NCBI GenBank assembly: GCA_963708165.1
Contig: OY970187.1
Coordinates: 2,914,001-2,978,000 of the forward strand
Length of the DNA stretch: 64,000 nucleotides
Source of the DNA: Rubricoccus sp963708165
GTDB lineage: Bacteria; Bacteroidota; Rhodothermia; Rhodothermales; Rubricoccaceae
Reading direction: 5' to 3'
Both the position numbers and the translations under genes were made by a program. The stretch's first letter is position 1. Each line of letters opens with the position of its first letter. Positions 51,074 to 59,795 of the stretch are shown here, one piece after another. The notes under the pieces are model-generated. The model was not told where the DNA came from, ran no database searches, and saw only the letters and a program-made list of their open reading frames with translations.

Positions 51074-52024
51074 CTATCGGGTTTTGAGCGTGATGCTGCC
51101 CGAGCCGGTGTCGATCTCCATCTGTGGGCCGCCGCCGCCCAGGGTGCCTCTGGCGTCGCCGCGTCGGTTTTCGCCTCGGAAGCGGAGCACATCCGCGATG
51201 CGGACCGAACTGCCCGAGAGGTTTGCGTCAGCGCGAGCGTCCTTGGCGAGCGTGAGCTCCACGTTGCCCGATCCGGCGTCGATCTCGATCTCGGCATCCC
51301 GCCAGAAGCCCGCCGTGATTGACCCCGAGCCGGTGTTCGCCACGAAGCGGCTCACGTCGCCGCGGACCACAGTAATGTCACCGGAGCCAGAGTCGCCTAG
51401 AAACGAGCCTCTGGCGCGTCCGACGTAGATCGCGCCGCTGCCCGTCGTGGCACGGATCTCGCCGCCCAGCGTCTGAGCGCGGATGTCACCGGAGCCGGTA
51501 CGGAGAACCATGCGCCCGCCTCTGGCGACGCCGACGGAGATCTCGCCGCTCCCGGTGTTGACATTCAGGTTGCCGATGAGATCGGCTACGCGCACGGACC
51601 CCGAGCCCACGTCGATGCGGGCGTTCGACCCGACGGGAACGCGGATGGCGACAATGAAGCGGGCATCGGACGAGCGCGTCTGGGACGAGCGCGGTGGGTT
51701 GGTGCGCACCGTCACGCCAGCCCCAGTGCTCTCGGCGCGAAAGCGGCGGCGCTCGAACTCGCGCGCCGCGTCGCGCCCCTCGCCGACGACGATCACGGTC
51801 GCGCGGTCGCCTCTGGCGGGAAGCACCCGCACTGCTTCATCGCCGAGATCGACGACCAATTCTGAGCCCATCTGAAAGTCGAAGGAGCGCTCGTAGAGGG
51901 CCCCCTCCGTGCGCGCTTCCGTGCGCGTCTCTGTGCCGCCAGAGGCTTCAGGGCGCGCAGACGTGCAGCCGGCAACGGCGAGCAGCACGAGGGCGAGAGC
52001 GGAGCGAACGATGGAGAGCAGCAT
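51074..52024 (-). CDS. DUF4097 adhesin-like lipoprotein
   Basis: A 316-residue protein. The signal peptide MLLSIVRSALALVLLAVAGC carries a lipobox (VAGC). After a short motif-rich spacer (ARPEASGGTE), the body is a right-handed repeat of DxGSGxV/I units (IDVGSGSVRV, VNTGSGEISV, LRTGSGDIRA, ATTGSGAIYV, GDSGSGDITV, ANTGSGSITA, IDAGSGNVEL, IDTGSGSITL), the DUF4097 beta-solenoid. Such proteins are membrane-associated and poorly understood. The gene is divergent from the DNA glycosylase gene. Confidence 0.85.
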   Translation of the reverse strand: MLLSIVRSALALVLLAVAGCTSARPEASGGTETRTEARTEGALYERSFDFQMGSELVVDLGDEAVRVLPARGDRATVIVVGEGRDAAREFERRRFRAESTGAGVTVRTNPPRSSQTRSSDARFIVAIRVPVGSNARIDVGSGSVRVADLIGNLNVNTGSGEISVGVARGGRMVLRTGSGDIRAQTLGGEIRATTGSGAIYVGRARGSFLGDSGSGDITVVRGDVSRFVANTGSGSITAGFWRDAEIEIDAGSGNVELTLAKDARADANLSGSSVRIADVLRFRGENRRGDARGTLGGGGPQMEIDTGSGSITLKTR

Positions 52025-52103
52025 ATCGGAAGGGGAGGAGACGCCCGAAGAACGCATCTGCCTCGCCGCGGGTTACAAAGGCCCCGCACTGGCCTGCAAA
52101 CCC

Positions 52104-52754
52104 ATGACGCCGCTCGACCGCGCTTTTTTCGCTCGCCCCACCCTGGAGGTCGCGCCCGACCTGCTCGGCAAAGTCCTCGTCCACGAGCACCCCGGGGACG
52201 GGCCTCTGGCGGGCCGCATCGTGGAGACCGAGGCGTACACCGACGACGACCCGGCGATGCACGGCTGGAAGGCCACGTTCGGCCCCGACGGCTGCGTGCT
52301 GCCGCAGGGCCGCGCCGCGGATCTGTTCGCCGCGCCCGGGACGGCCTACGTCTACCTCATCTACCGCACCAACTGGCTCATCAACGTGGTGACGGAGCCC
52401 GAAGGCAAAGCGGGCGCCGTACTGATCCGCGCGCTGGAGCCTCTGGCGGGAGAGGAGGCCATGAACCGGCGCCGCCCAGCGGCCCGAAAGCAGCGCGACC
52501 TCACCAACGGCCCCGGCAAGCTCACCCAGGCGCTGGACATCGCGGACAAAGCGTTCCACGGCACGGACCTGACGTCGCGACCGCTCTACGTCGCGGACGA
52601 CGGTTTCGCCAGAGGCCCGGTCGAGACGAGTTCACGCATCGGCCTCTCGCGTGGCATCGACAGGCCGTGGCGGTTCATGCTGGCGGGCAACCGGTTTGTC
52701 TCGCCGGGCGTGCCGAGCGATATCCGCGTGGCGCGCAAGACGGGACGGAAGTAG
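52104..52754 (+). CDS. 3-methyladenine DNA glycosylase (AAG/MPG family)
   Basis: A 216-residue protein. AAG family features in order: FFARPTLEVAPDLLGKVLVHEH, GRIVETEAYTDDDPAMHG (catalytic Glu in ETEAY), PGTAYVYLIYRTNWLINVVTEPEGKAGAVLIRALEP, NGPGKLTQALDI and IGLSRGIDRPWRFMLAGNRFVS. It flips and excises alkylated purines to start base-excision repair. The start ATG of MTPLDRAFFARP agrees with family length. Single gene. Confidence 0.95.
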   Translation: MTPLDRAFFARPTLEVAPDLLGKVLVHEHPGDGPLAGRIVETEAYTDDDPAMHGWKATFGPDGCVLPQGRAADLFAAPGTAYVYLIYRTNWLINVVTEPEGKAGAVLIRALEPLAGEEAMNRRRPAARKQRDLTNGPGKLTQALDIADKAFHGTDLTSRPLYVADDGFARGPVETSSRIGLSRGIDRPWRFMLAGNRFVSPGVPSDIRVARKTGRK

Positions 52755-52830
52755 GCCTTTGGCGCCAGAGGCCTGTGCGTCGCATCCCGTGGCCTGCGCC
52801 TCTGGCGCGTGCGGGAGCCCATGCGTCCAG

Positions 52831-54297
52831 GTGGCGTTGAGCCGGTTCCTCCCCCGACTGCTCGTGAAGGCTCGCATCCTCACCCACCTAGACGACCTCC
52901 GCGCCAGCTACTGGTTCATCCCGACCCTCATGGTGATCGGCGCCGTGGTCCTCTCGTTCGTGACCACAGCCGTCGACGGGCGCATCGGCGGAGACTGGAT
53001 CGAGGAGGTGCCGTGGCTCTACGCCAACAAGCCCGAGGGGGCCCGAAACCTGCTCACGACCGTCGCGGGCTCGATGATCGGCGTGGCAGGCGTGACGTTC
53101 TCCATCACGATTGCGAGCGTGGTCTACGCCAGCGGCCAGTACGGGCCACGGCTGCTGACCAACTTCATGTCCGACCGAGGCAACCAGATCACGCTGGGCA
53201 CCTTTATCGCGACGTTCCTCTACTGCCTGCTCGTACTTCGCACGGTGCGCACGGCAGACGAAGCCTCTGGCGTGAGCGGGTCCAACCCCGCGGGCGACGT
53301 AATCGGCGCGTTCGTGCCGCACGTCGCCATTGTGACGGCGCTGGGGCTTACGCTGGCGTCGGTGGGCGTGCTCATCTTCTTTATCCACCACGTGCCCAAG
53401 TCCATCCACGTATCCAACGTGATTGCCGGGGTGGGGGTGGACCTGCGTAAAAAGATCGACACGCTGTTTCCAGAACGGATCGGTGAGAATGCACCGCCAG
53501 AGGGTGCGCGCGAAGACGATGACATCCGAACCCAGATGCCTGCCGACTTTTACGAAACGGCCCAGGCCATCCGGTGTGACGGGACGGGCTACGTGCAGGG
53601 CATCGACACGGACGCTCTGCTGGAGATCGCGAACGAACACGAACTGCTGCTTCGGCTTCGCATCCGACCCGGAGACTTCGTGGCCGAGGGCGACGCGCTC
53701 GCGCTCGTCTGGCCCGCCGAGCACATCACCGACGAGGTGTGCTCGCGATTGCGCCTCGCGTACGCGTGGGGAAACCAACGGACAGCGCTGCAAGACACTC
53801 GTTTCCTGGTCAACGAGCTGATCGAGATTGCGGCGCGTGCGCTCTCGCCCGGCATCAACGACCCGTTCACGGCGACCTCGTGCATGGACTGGCTCTCGGC
53901 AAGCCTGAAGGAGCTCGCCGGGCGCGACTTTCCGGCTCCGGCGCGGTTTTCCGAAGCCGGCGACCTGCGGGTCGTCGCCAACAGCGACACGTTCGAGGAC
54001 TTCGTGCGTCACGTGTACGGCCAGCTCCGTCCGTACGTCGCCTCGGATCGCAACGCGTCGCTCCACGCGCTCCGGTCCATCGGAGAACTCGCAGGCCGGG
54101 CCTCTGGCGAGAGCCAGCTAGGCGTCCTGCGCCACGAGGCCAAAGCGCTGTTCGAGGGTTCGCAAGTCGTGCAGCAACTCTCGGCCGACCGCGAGGACGT
54201 CGCGCGCACCTACGCACTCGTTCAACGTCTCCTGATGGGCCATGCGGACTACGACGAGATCGTGAGCGAGTCCGGCTGGATCGGAGGGACAGCGTGA
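52831..54297 (+). CDS. DUF2254 membrane protein
   Basis: From the GTG for VALSRFLPRLLVKARIL the protein has 488 residues; a GTG at 52864 is also possible. DUF2254 features: SYWFIPTLMVIGAVVLSF, LLTTVAGSMIGVAGVTFSITIASVVYASGQYGPRLLTNFMSDRGNQITLG, GTFIATFLYCLLVLRTV and VHVSNVI-like FFIHHVPKSIHVSN, then a soluble domain with NELIEIAARALSPGINDPFTA. Four helices in the first half. Widespread and of unknown function. A single gene between the glycosylase and an ATP-grasp gene. Confidence 0.88.
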   Translation: MALSRFLPRLLVKARILTHLDDLRASYWFIPTLMVIGAVVLSFVTTAVDGRIGGDWIEEVPWLYANKPEGARNLLTTVAGSMIGVAGVTFSITIASVVYASGQYGPRLLTNFMSDRGNQITLGTFIATFLYCLLVLRTVRTADEASGVSGSNPAGDVIGAFVPHVAIVTALGLTLASVGVLIFFIHHVPKSIHVSNVIAGVGVDLRKKIDTLFPERIGENAPPEGAREDDDIRTQMPADFYETAQAIRCDGTGYVQGIDTDALLEIANEHELLLRLRIRPGDFVAEGDALALVWPAEHITDEVCSRLRLAYAWGNQRTALQDTRFLVNELIEIAARALSPGINDPFTATSCMDWLSASLKELAGRDFPAPARFSEAGDLRVVANSDTFEDFVRHVYGQLRPYVASDRNASLHALRSIGELAGRASGESQLGVLRHEAKALFEGSQVVQQLSADREDVARTYALVQRLLMGHADYDEIVSESGWIGGTA

Positions 54298-54347
54298 TGA
54301 GGGATGGCGCGGCGTGATGTGCTTCGCCCGAGGCGGAACCTGCCCTG

Positions 54348-54369
54348 CAGCCTCTGGCGCCAGAGGCTG
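54348..54369. repeat. 22-bp palindrome between convergent genes
   Basis: CAG-CCTCTGGCGCCAGAGG-CTG between the ends of the DUF2254 gene and the leftward ATP-grasp gene. Confidence 0.9.
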
Positions 54370-54388
54370 TAACTCCTCTGTTTCGGCC

Positions 54389-55240
54389 CTAGCCCATCCA
54401 GCGCACGAACGCGTCCGCGAAGCGCTCTGGCGAGGCGTCGTCGTACGGGAAGTAGAGTGACGGCTCGATGATCTCCAGTTCCATCAGCGCCCACGAGCCG
54501 TCCGCGAGCCGCACGAAGTCCGGCCGGGCGTAGAGCAGAGCTTCTGGCGCCGCCGCGAGGGCGCGCGTGGCAGCGTCCATGAGCGAGGCCTCTGGCGCGA
54601 CGGCTTTGATGGTGCCGCCGTGCTCCTCCTGCACGCGGAAGTCGCGCGGCGCAGGTGTCTTGAGGATGGCGTGGCTGTACGCGCCGTCGAAGGTGAACAG
54701 CGAGAACTCGCCCTCGTCCACCACGCTCTGCACGAACGGCTGCGCCATAAACGGGAGCGCCGCAAACGTGGCGAGCGCGCCCCTAGCGTCGGCCTCTGGC
54801 GTGAGACGAAACGCGTTGTCCGCGTTGGCACCGACGGTCGGCTTGATGACGATCTCGCCGCCGTGGTGCTCGAAGAGGCCCGCGAGAGACTCTGGCGTGA
54901 GTTGGTCGCCCCACGTCGTCGGCACGGTAGCGACGCCCGCGGCTTCGAGCTCGCGTAGGTAGGTCTTATCCAGATTCCACCGCACGGCCTCCAGCGGGTT
55001 CGCCAGCCGCGCGCCAGAGGCGTCGATGCGCTCCAGAACCTCTAAAAATGCCTTCGGGTCGTCCTGGTAGTCCCACGGCGTGCGGATGACGACGGCCTCG
55101 AACCGACCCCAGTCGGTCTCGGCGCGCCACGGCACGTCGGTCACGGCCCAGCCTCTGGCGCGCAGCGGTGCGACGGCGAGGTGGTCGTAGGCGACGAAGT
55201 CCTCCAGCGAGTCCATCGTGAGAAAGGCGAGCGGTCTCAC
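54389..55240 (-). CDS. ATP-grasp domain protein
   Basis: A 283-residue protein. The N-terminus (LAFLTMDSLEDFVAYDHL) is followed by the ATP-grasp pattern: VIRTPWDYQDDPKAFLEVLE, LANPLEAVRWNLDKTYLRELEAAGVATVPT, EIVIKPTVGANADNAFRL, FMAQPFVQSVVDEGEFSLFTFDGAYSHAILKTP and a closing MELEIIEPSLYF. This matches the RimK/DcsG-like group that forms amide or ring bonds using ATP. The amine and acid partners are unknown. Its ATG overlaps the MscS stop by 4 bp, so the two form an operon. Confidence 0.85.
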   Translation of the reverse strand: MRPLAFLTMDSLEDFVAYDHLAVAPLRARGWAVTDVPWRAETDWGRFEAVVIRTPWDYQDDPKAFLEVLERIDASGARLANPLEAVRWNLDKTYLRELEAAGVATVPTTWGDQLTPESLAGLFEHHGGEIVIKPTVGANADNAFRLTPEADARGALATFAALPFMAQPFVQSVVDEGEFSLFTFDGAYSHAILKTPAPRDFRVQEEHGGTIKAVAPEASLMDAATRALAAAPEALLYARPDFVRLADGSWALMELEIIEPSLYFPYDDASPERFADAFVRWMG

Positions 55241-56364
55241 GAGCTGTCGCTGGGCTGAATGATGTCGCCAGAGGACTCAGCCTCGCCTCTGGTGCGTGCG
55301 CTATCGCCAGAGGCGAGCTGCCCGGCGATGGTGCGCGGTTTGGGCGCTTTGCCGTCTCGGGGCACCGGCCATCCCTCGCGCTGGCGCGTGCGGTCGCCGT
55401 CGGTGGCCTCGGTCTGGTCGTGCCAGAGGATCTGCTGTGTGGGAAAAGGGAGGTCGATGCCTTCAGCGAGAAGCGCCTGGCTGACGCTGCGGAGCACCGC
55501 GTCGCGGAGCTTGACCACGTTCGCGCGCTTAGGATCGCTCCACCACCGCACCCGCAGGTTGACCGACGAACCTGCGAGGTCCCACGTGATTACATCAGGC
55601 ACAGGGTCGTTCAGGATGCCCTCGATGCCCTTGACCGTCTCCAGCGCGATCCGCTTGGCGAGGTCGATATCGTCACCGTAGCCGATCCCCACGTCGTACT
55701 GGCTCCGCACCATGCCGTAGGCCGTGATGACCGTGACGGGCTCTGAGTAGATCTGAGAGTTAGGGATGATGACGCGCCGCCCATCGTACGTGCGGATAAA
55801 TGTGGCGCGGGTCTCGATGGCCTCGACGGTGCCTGTGTACGTCCCCGACGTGATCTCGTCTCCCACGCCAAACGGCTGCCGTAGCAGGATGAGCACGCCC
55901 GCGAGCAGGTTCTGAAAAATGTCCTGGAACGCAAATCCAATGGCGATACCGCCGATGCCAAGTGCGCCGACGAGCTCGCCGAGCGAAAATCCTGGGATCA
56001 GCACGACGAGAGCTACGAGCGTGCCCAGGAGCAAAATGCCCGCGTACGCGAGCCGACCCAGCACCGTCGCTACTGGCCCCGCGTTGGGGCCCGGAGCCAG
56101 GCGCCGAACGGCGCTGCGGACACCTTTCGCCACGAGCCAAAACACGCCGAGCATTACCAGCGCGATAGCCAACCGCGGGAGCGTCGCGAAAAAGCCGTCG
56201 ACAAAGCCTTGGACCGTATCGACAGCCTCGGATGTGGCCTCCGCGATGCTCACCTCAGACGTGTCCGCTTCGACCTCTGGCGTGTCCAGCAAGTCGGCGC
56301 GTGTGATCGCAGTATCGATGGGGACGGTGCCCTCGAAAAGGGTGTCTGCGGTCTGGAGAGGCAT
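55237..56364 (-). CDS. MscS-family mechanosensitive channel
   Basis: A 375-residue protein from the ATG for MPLQTADTLFEG. After an acidic N-terminus and a helix (LPRLAIALVMLGVFWLVAKGV) come the MscS core helices: LLLGTLVALVVLIPG and the pore helix LVGALGIGGIAIGFAFQDIFQNLLAGVLILLRQPFGVGDEI, then beta domain GTVEAIETRATFIRTYDGRRVIIPNSQIYSEPVTVI. It opens under membrane tension to relieve osmotic shock. An upstream ATG at 56478 would place the palindrome at 56429-56446 within the protein, so I prefer this start. The C-terminal tail after FPTQQILWH is Arg/Glu-rich and not conserved. Confidence 0.9.
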   Translation of the reverse strand: MPLQTADTLFEGTVPIDTAITRADLLDTPEVEADTSEVSIAEATSEAVDTVQGFVDGFFATLPRLAIALVMLGVFWLVAKGVRSAVRRLAPGPNAGPVATVLGRLAYAGILLLGTLVALVVLIPGFSLGELVGALGIGGIAIGFAFQDIFQNLLAGVLILLRQPFGVGDEITSGTYTGTVEAIETRATFIRTYDGRRVIIPNSQIYSEPVTVITAYGMVRSQYDVGIGYGDDIDLAKRIALETVKGIEGILNDPVPDVITWDLAGSSVNLRVRWWSDPKRANVVKLRDAVLRSVSQALLAEGIDLPFPTQQILWHDQTEATDGDRTRQREGWPVPRDGKAPKPRTIAGQLASGDSARTRGEAESSGDIIQPSDSS

Positions 56365-56428
56365 GGTAACCGAGGGAGACGGGAGCTGTGGCACGCGCAC
56401 CGCTAGCGCTCGGTTCACTCTCGCGACA

Positions 56429-56446
56429 GCCTCTGGCGCCAGAGGC
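56429..56446. repeat. 18-bp palindrome upstream of the MscS gene
   Basis: GCCTCTGGCGCCAGAGGC between the SpoIIE gene end and the MscS start. Confidence 0.85.
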
Positions 56447-56565
56447 AGACGGGACCATGCTGCGGTGAGCATCGGCACGATGCCAAAAGGCCTCTGGCGC
56501 CGGGGGGCAGAGCGCCAGAGGCTTCAGATGGGTTTGCCGCCGGGGCACGGCGCGGGCGCCAGAGG

Positions 56566-57705
56566 CTAGGCGGCGCGGGCGGCCGTGGCAGCGGCGTGGC
56601 GCTGCAGCCAGAACACGAGCACGTCGTCCTCGAAGCCGGGCTTGGCGCTGCGGTCGAGCATCCACGAGAGCAGGTCCTTGACGGGCTGGTCTCCGGTGCG
56701 GGCCTGGCGGGCAGCTTCGGCGACGCCGGACTCGCCGAACATCTTGCCGCTGCGGGCCACCTGCTCGTTGAGGCCGTCGGTGTAGCAGAGCAGTGCGTGA
56801 TCCGGCGGAATCTCCAGAGAGTAGTCCGTGTACTCGGTCATCGGGTCCAGGCCGAGAATGAGATCCGACTGCTCCACCATGCCCGCGCCCTGAGGGCCGA
56901 CGATGATGGGGCGGCAGTGGCCCGCGTTGGTGTAGATGACCCGGTTGTTGGCGGGCTCCCAGCGCATGAGCAGAAGCGACGCGAACGTCTCCTCCAACAC
57001 CTGATCGTTGATCAGCATCTCGTTGACGCGCGTCATCAGCGCAGCGGGCGAGACCGTGTTGCGCAGCATCGCGTGGATGGTGCTGCGGATGTACGAGAGA
57101 AAGCTGAAGGCGTAAAATTTGGCCTGCAGCCCCTTGCCCATAATGTCCCCGACGGTGATCAGGTACGAGCCGTCGCCGCAGTCTGTCCAGTCGAAAAGGT
57201 CGCCGCCGCCGTCCTCCTTTGGCTGCGAGAAAAAGACCGTCCGGTAGCCTGCCTCGACGGGCATGTTGCGCGGCAGCAGCTTGTCCGAGAAGTCCCGCCC
57301 GATCTTGGTCGTGAGCTTGGTCTGGTAGAGCTGGCTCCGTTGCACGATCTGATCGACGCGCCCGATGAGGTGGTCGATGTCGAACGGCTTGGTCAGGTAA
57401 TCGTCGACGCCCTTGCGCAGTCCTTTCTGGCGGCTCAGGTCGTCGTTTTTCGCCGTGAGGAAGATAAACGGGATGGCCTGAAAGCGGTCATCGGCGCGGA
57501 GTGCGGCCAGGAGCGCAAACCCGTCCATGTGCGGCATCATGATGTCGCTCACGATGAGATCTGGCGGCTCCTCCTCGATGAGTTGGAGCGCGTGCTCGCC
57601 GTGCATGGCGGATCGAACCTCGAAGCGTTTTCCGAGTCGGTATTCCAGGAGGCGCCGCAGAGTGGCGTTGTCCTCGACGACCAAGACGGCGGGGCGGGTC
57701 GTCAT
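56566..57705 (-). CDS. Response-regulator/PP2C-type phosphatase (RsbU/SpoIIE-like)
   Basis: A 379-residue protein. The receiver domain has phosphoacceptor Asp54 (LIVSDIMMPHMDG) and Lys switch in VDDYLTKPFDI. A short helical linker leads to the SpoIIE/PP2C domain: GGGDLFDWTDCGDGSYLITVGDIMGKG, AGHCRPIIVG, DHALLCYTDGLNEQ and FEDDVLVFWLQ, with the Asp metal ligands. It should dephosphorylate the STAS anti-anti-sigma protein, switching on an alternative-sigma or other partner-switching output. It overlaps the anti-sigma kinase gene by 4 bp. Confidence 0.93.
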   Translation of the reverse strand: MTTRPAVLVVEDNATLRRLLEYRLGKRFEVRSAMHGEHALQLIEEEPPDLIVSDIMMPHMDGFALLAALRADDRFQAIPFIFLTAKNDDLSRQKGLRKGVDDYLTKPFDIDHLIGRVDQIVQRSQLYQTKLTTKIGRDFSDKLLPRNMPVEAGYRTVFFSQPKEDGGGDLFDWTDCGDGSYLITVGDIMGKGLQAKFYAFSFLSYIRSTIHAMLRNTVSPAALMTRVNEMLINDQVLEETFASLLLMRWEPANNRVIYTNAGHCRPIIVGPQGAGMVEQSDLILGLDPMTEYTDYSLEIPPDHALLCYTDGLNEQVARSGKMFGESGVAEAARQARTGDQPVKDLLSWMLDRSAKPGFEDDVLVFWLQRHAAATAARAA

Positions 57706-58256
57706 CGTGACGGGGGCGTGGGAGACAGGGGAAGCGTGGAAAGTCCGTCGCCAGAGGCTGCGCCGTCTCCAAAGCTGTGGGAAAGCCGGGCTGAAGAAAC
57801 GGAGTCGAAGAGGCCCGCAAAAATGGCCTCGTCGGGGTTGTGCAGCTCGAAGGAGAGCCTCTGGCGGCCCTCGGAGGCGGGGCGGTAGTCCAGCGCTTCG
57901 GTGCAGGTGATGAGCATCAGCAAGCCGCGGCCTCTCTCGGAAGGTGCCGGCGCGCTCAGTATTTCGCTCTGGGCTTCCAACTGGCCCATGAGGTCGAACC
58001 CTTGCGAGGTGTCCTCGATGGACACTTCGACAACGCTAGAGCGCACGTCGACGCAGAGGCAAATTTCGGGACTGCCGCTGGCGAACGAGGCGTGCTGCAC
58101 CAGGTTTGCAATCCACTCATGCACCGCCAGGCGGAGCACGATCTCGCCATCCGCATTGAGGGGTGGCCGAAGCGTACCGAGATCGTTCCACGCATCGAAC
58201 AATGCGTGGACATCGTCGATGACGGTCCCGAGATGGTGGAAGCGGTGCGTGCTCAT
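57702..58256 (-). CDS. Anti-sigma factor serine kinase-like ATPase (RsbW type)
   Basis: A 184-residue GHKL ATPase: the N box VLRLAVHEWIANLVQHASF and the G1-like EDTSQGFDLMGQLEAQS, then GRGLLMLITCTEALDYR as G2. No DHp domain, as expected for RsbW/SpoIIAB. It would phosphorylate the STAS protein encoded upstream. The C-terminus beyond residue 150 is a Ser-rich tail with motif translations (GAASGDGLS). Lies between the STAS and SpoIIE-like genes. Confidence 0.88.
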   Translation of the reverse strand: MSTHRFHHLGTVIDDVHALFDAWNDLGTLRPPLNADGEIVLRLAVHEWIANLVQHASFASGSPEICLCVDVRSSVVEVSIEDTSQGFDLMGQLEAQSEILSAPAPSERGRGLLMLITCTEALDYRPASEGRQRLSFELHNPDEAIFAGLFDSVSSARLSHSFGDGAASGDGLSTLPLSPTPPSR

Positions 58257-58299
58257 GGTGCGGGCTCGCGGGCGCCAGAGGCCAGCCTCTGGCGCAGCG

Positions 58300-58671
58300 T
58301 TACGCCGTCCCGGTGGGACGAGGAGCCTGCGCCGCGTGCTGCGACTGAATGGCCGCGTCGACGGTCGGGAACTGGCGGAACACCTTGTAGGTGCGCGTCA
58401 GCTGCACGACGACCTGGACGGGGCGGCTTACGCTGGCGAAAACCACCTGGCCGCCCGCGGGCGTCAGTTGGCGGTACAGCGAGAAGATGACGCCGAGACC
58501 GGTAGAGTCGAGGATGCCGGTGCCGGAGAAGTCGAGCACGAAGAAGCGAACGCCCTGGCGGGCATGCTCCTGGCACGACGCCTTGAACTCGGCCGCATTG
58601 CGAAAGTCCAGGGCTTTGCCGACGCGAATGACGGCGGCACTGGGGGAGGTCTTCTGAATAGTGAAGCTCAT
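58300..58671 (-). CDS. STAS-domain anti-anti-sigma factor (RsbV type)
   Basis: A 123-residue STAS protein: RVGKALDFRNAAEFKASCQEHARQGVRFFVLDFSGTGILDSTGLGVIFSLYRQL, with the phosphorylatable Ser56 in the DSTG box. A C-terminal Gln/Ala tail follows. First gene of the leftward three-gene partner-switching operon (STAS, RsbW-like kinase, SpoIIE-like phosphatase). No sigma-factor gene is adjacent, so the downstream target is unknown; in Bacteroidota such modules can act on non-sigma outputs. Confidence 0.92.
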   Translation of the reverse strand: MSFTIQKTSPSAAVIRVGKALDFRNAAEFKASCQEHARQGVRFFVLDFSGTGILDSTGLGVIFSLYRQLTPAGGQVVFASVSRPVQVVVQLTRTYKVFRQFPTVDAAIQSQHAAQAPRPTGTA

Positions 58672-58957
58672 GGCGCTGAGGGCGCTGAGGCCGAGGGGGC
58701 CCGGATAGTGTGTAAGCAGGGTCGCCGTGGGTATCGGCAGACACGCGGCCCAAGTCGAATATCGTACCAGCCTCTGGCGCAAACGATGCGTTCAGCCGCG
58801 CAGGAGGGTACGAGGAGAAGACGAGGCGCGAAACCAAAGCCTGAGGCCGTTGAGAACCGCCAACAGCCTCGCACAATTGCCTCTGGCGCCTGCGCCGGCA
58901 CCCGCCAGAGGCGCCGTCTGTGCAGGGACTTTGGTAATCCGACGGGGCGAAACGTAC

Positions 58958-58990
58958 CGCCAGAGGCGCAACCCGCCGGGGCCTCTCGCT
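58958..58990. repeat. Composite module with decayed right end, upstream of lptC
   Basis: CGCCAGAGG + CGCAACCCGCCGGGG (reverse complement of the 15-bp unit) + CCTCTCGCT, a degenerate CCTCTGGCG. The decayed end overlaps the TAGCTTG promoter element of lptC. Confidence 0.85.
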
Positions 58991-58996
58991 AGCTTG
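58990..58996 (+). promoter_or_regulatory. Candidate -7 element TAGCTTG of lptC
   Basis: TAGCTTG, then CCCC and the ATG at 59001, so the transcript may have no leader. Confidence 0.5.
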
Positions 58997-59000
58997 CCCC

Positions 59001-59771
59001 ATGTCCTCTCGCTTCCCTCTCGCTCTCGTGCTTCTGGCGCTCGCCGCCAGCGGGGTTGCCGCCAGCGGCTGCGCGCGTTCGAGCGCAGGCCTGCCCGAGG
59101 GCATGACCGTCGAGGACCTGCCCGATGGCGAGAGCTGGGACGCGCAGCTCCGCGTCTCCGAAGAGGGGCGCCCGTCGCTCGCGCTCGGCGCGCCGTACAT
59201 GGCGCGGTTCGACAAACCCGACACCGCCTACGTCTACCTGGGGCCGCCGCCGCGCACGCCCGATTCGGTCCGCGCGCGCATCACTGTCCAACTTTTCGAC
59301 GAGGACGGCGAGCCCTCGGCGTCGATCTCGGCGCGGCAGGCGTGGTACTACGAGCGCCAGAAGCGGCTCGTGGCCGATGGCGCCGTCAAGGCCGAGACGT
59401 TTGGAGACGCCGCGACCACCATCGAGTCGGCGCGCCTGCGCTACACCGATGGTGGCGAGTTCGAGGCCTCTGGCGCCGCGCGCGTCGACCTGCGCGGCAG
59501 CACCACCGCAACCATCCGCGCGCGCTCCATCACCGGCCGCATCGACGGCGGGCGGTACACCGCCTCTGGCGACGTAAACGTGGACGCCGGAGGCGGCCGC
59601 ACGCTGCGCGCCGCGCGCGTGACCTGGGACGGCTCGCGCTTCCGCGCGCCGGGCGCGTTCTCGTTTACCGGCCCTGGCGAGCGCGTGCGCGGCGTGGGTT
59701 TGACCGCCAACGCGGACCTCTCGCGCTACTCGTTCTCGCAGGTGCGGGGCGAGATCGACGTGCAGGAGTGA
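59001..59771 (+). CDS. lptC: LPS export protein LptC (lipoprotein)
   Basis: A 256-residue protein with signal peptide and lipobox (MSSRFPLALVLLALAASGVAASGC). The LptC-like bet-jellyroll follows: LGAPYMARFDKPDTAYVYLG, ITVQLFDEDGEPSASISARQAWYYERQKRLVADGAVKAETFGDAATTIESARLRYTDGGEFEASG and the closing YSFSQVRGEIDVQ. It accepts LPS from the inner-membrane LptBFG complex and passes it to LptA. Followed directly by lptA and, after a small gene, lptB. The permease genes lptF/G are not in the window. Confidence 0.85.
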   Translation: MSSRFPLALVLLALAASGVAASGCARSSAGLPEGMTVEDLPDGESWDAQLRVSEEGRPSLALGAPYMARFDKPDTAYVYLGPPPRTPDSVRARITVQLFDEDGEPSASISARQAWYYERQKRLVADGAVKAETFGDAATTIESARLRYTDGGEFEASGAARVDLRGSTTATIRARSITGRIDGGRYTASGDVNVDAGGGRTLRAARVTWDGSRFRAPGAFSFTGPGERVRGVGLTANADLSRYSFSQVRGEIDVQE

Positions 59772-59795
59772 TGGAGGGATACGGGATACAGAGGG

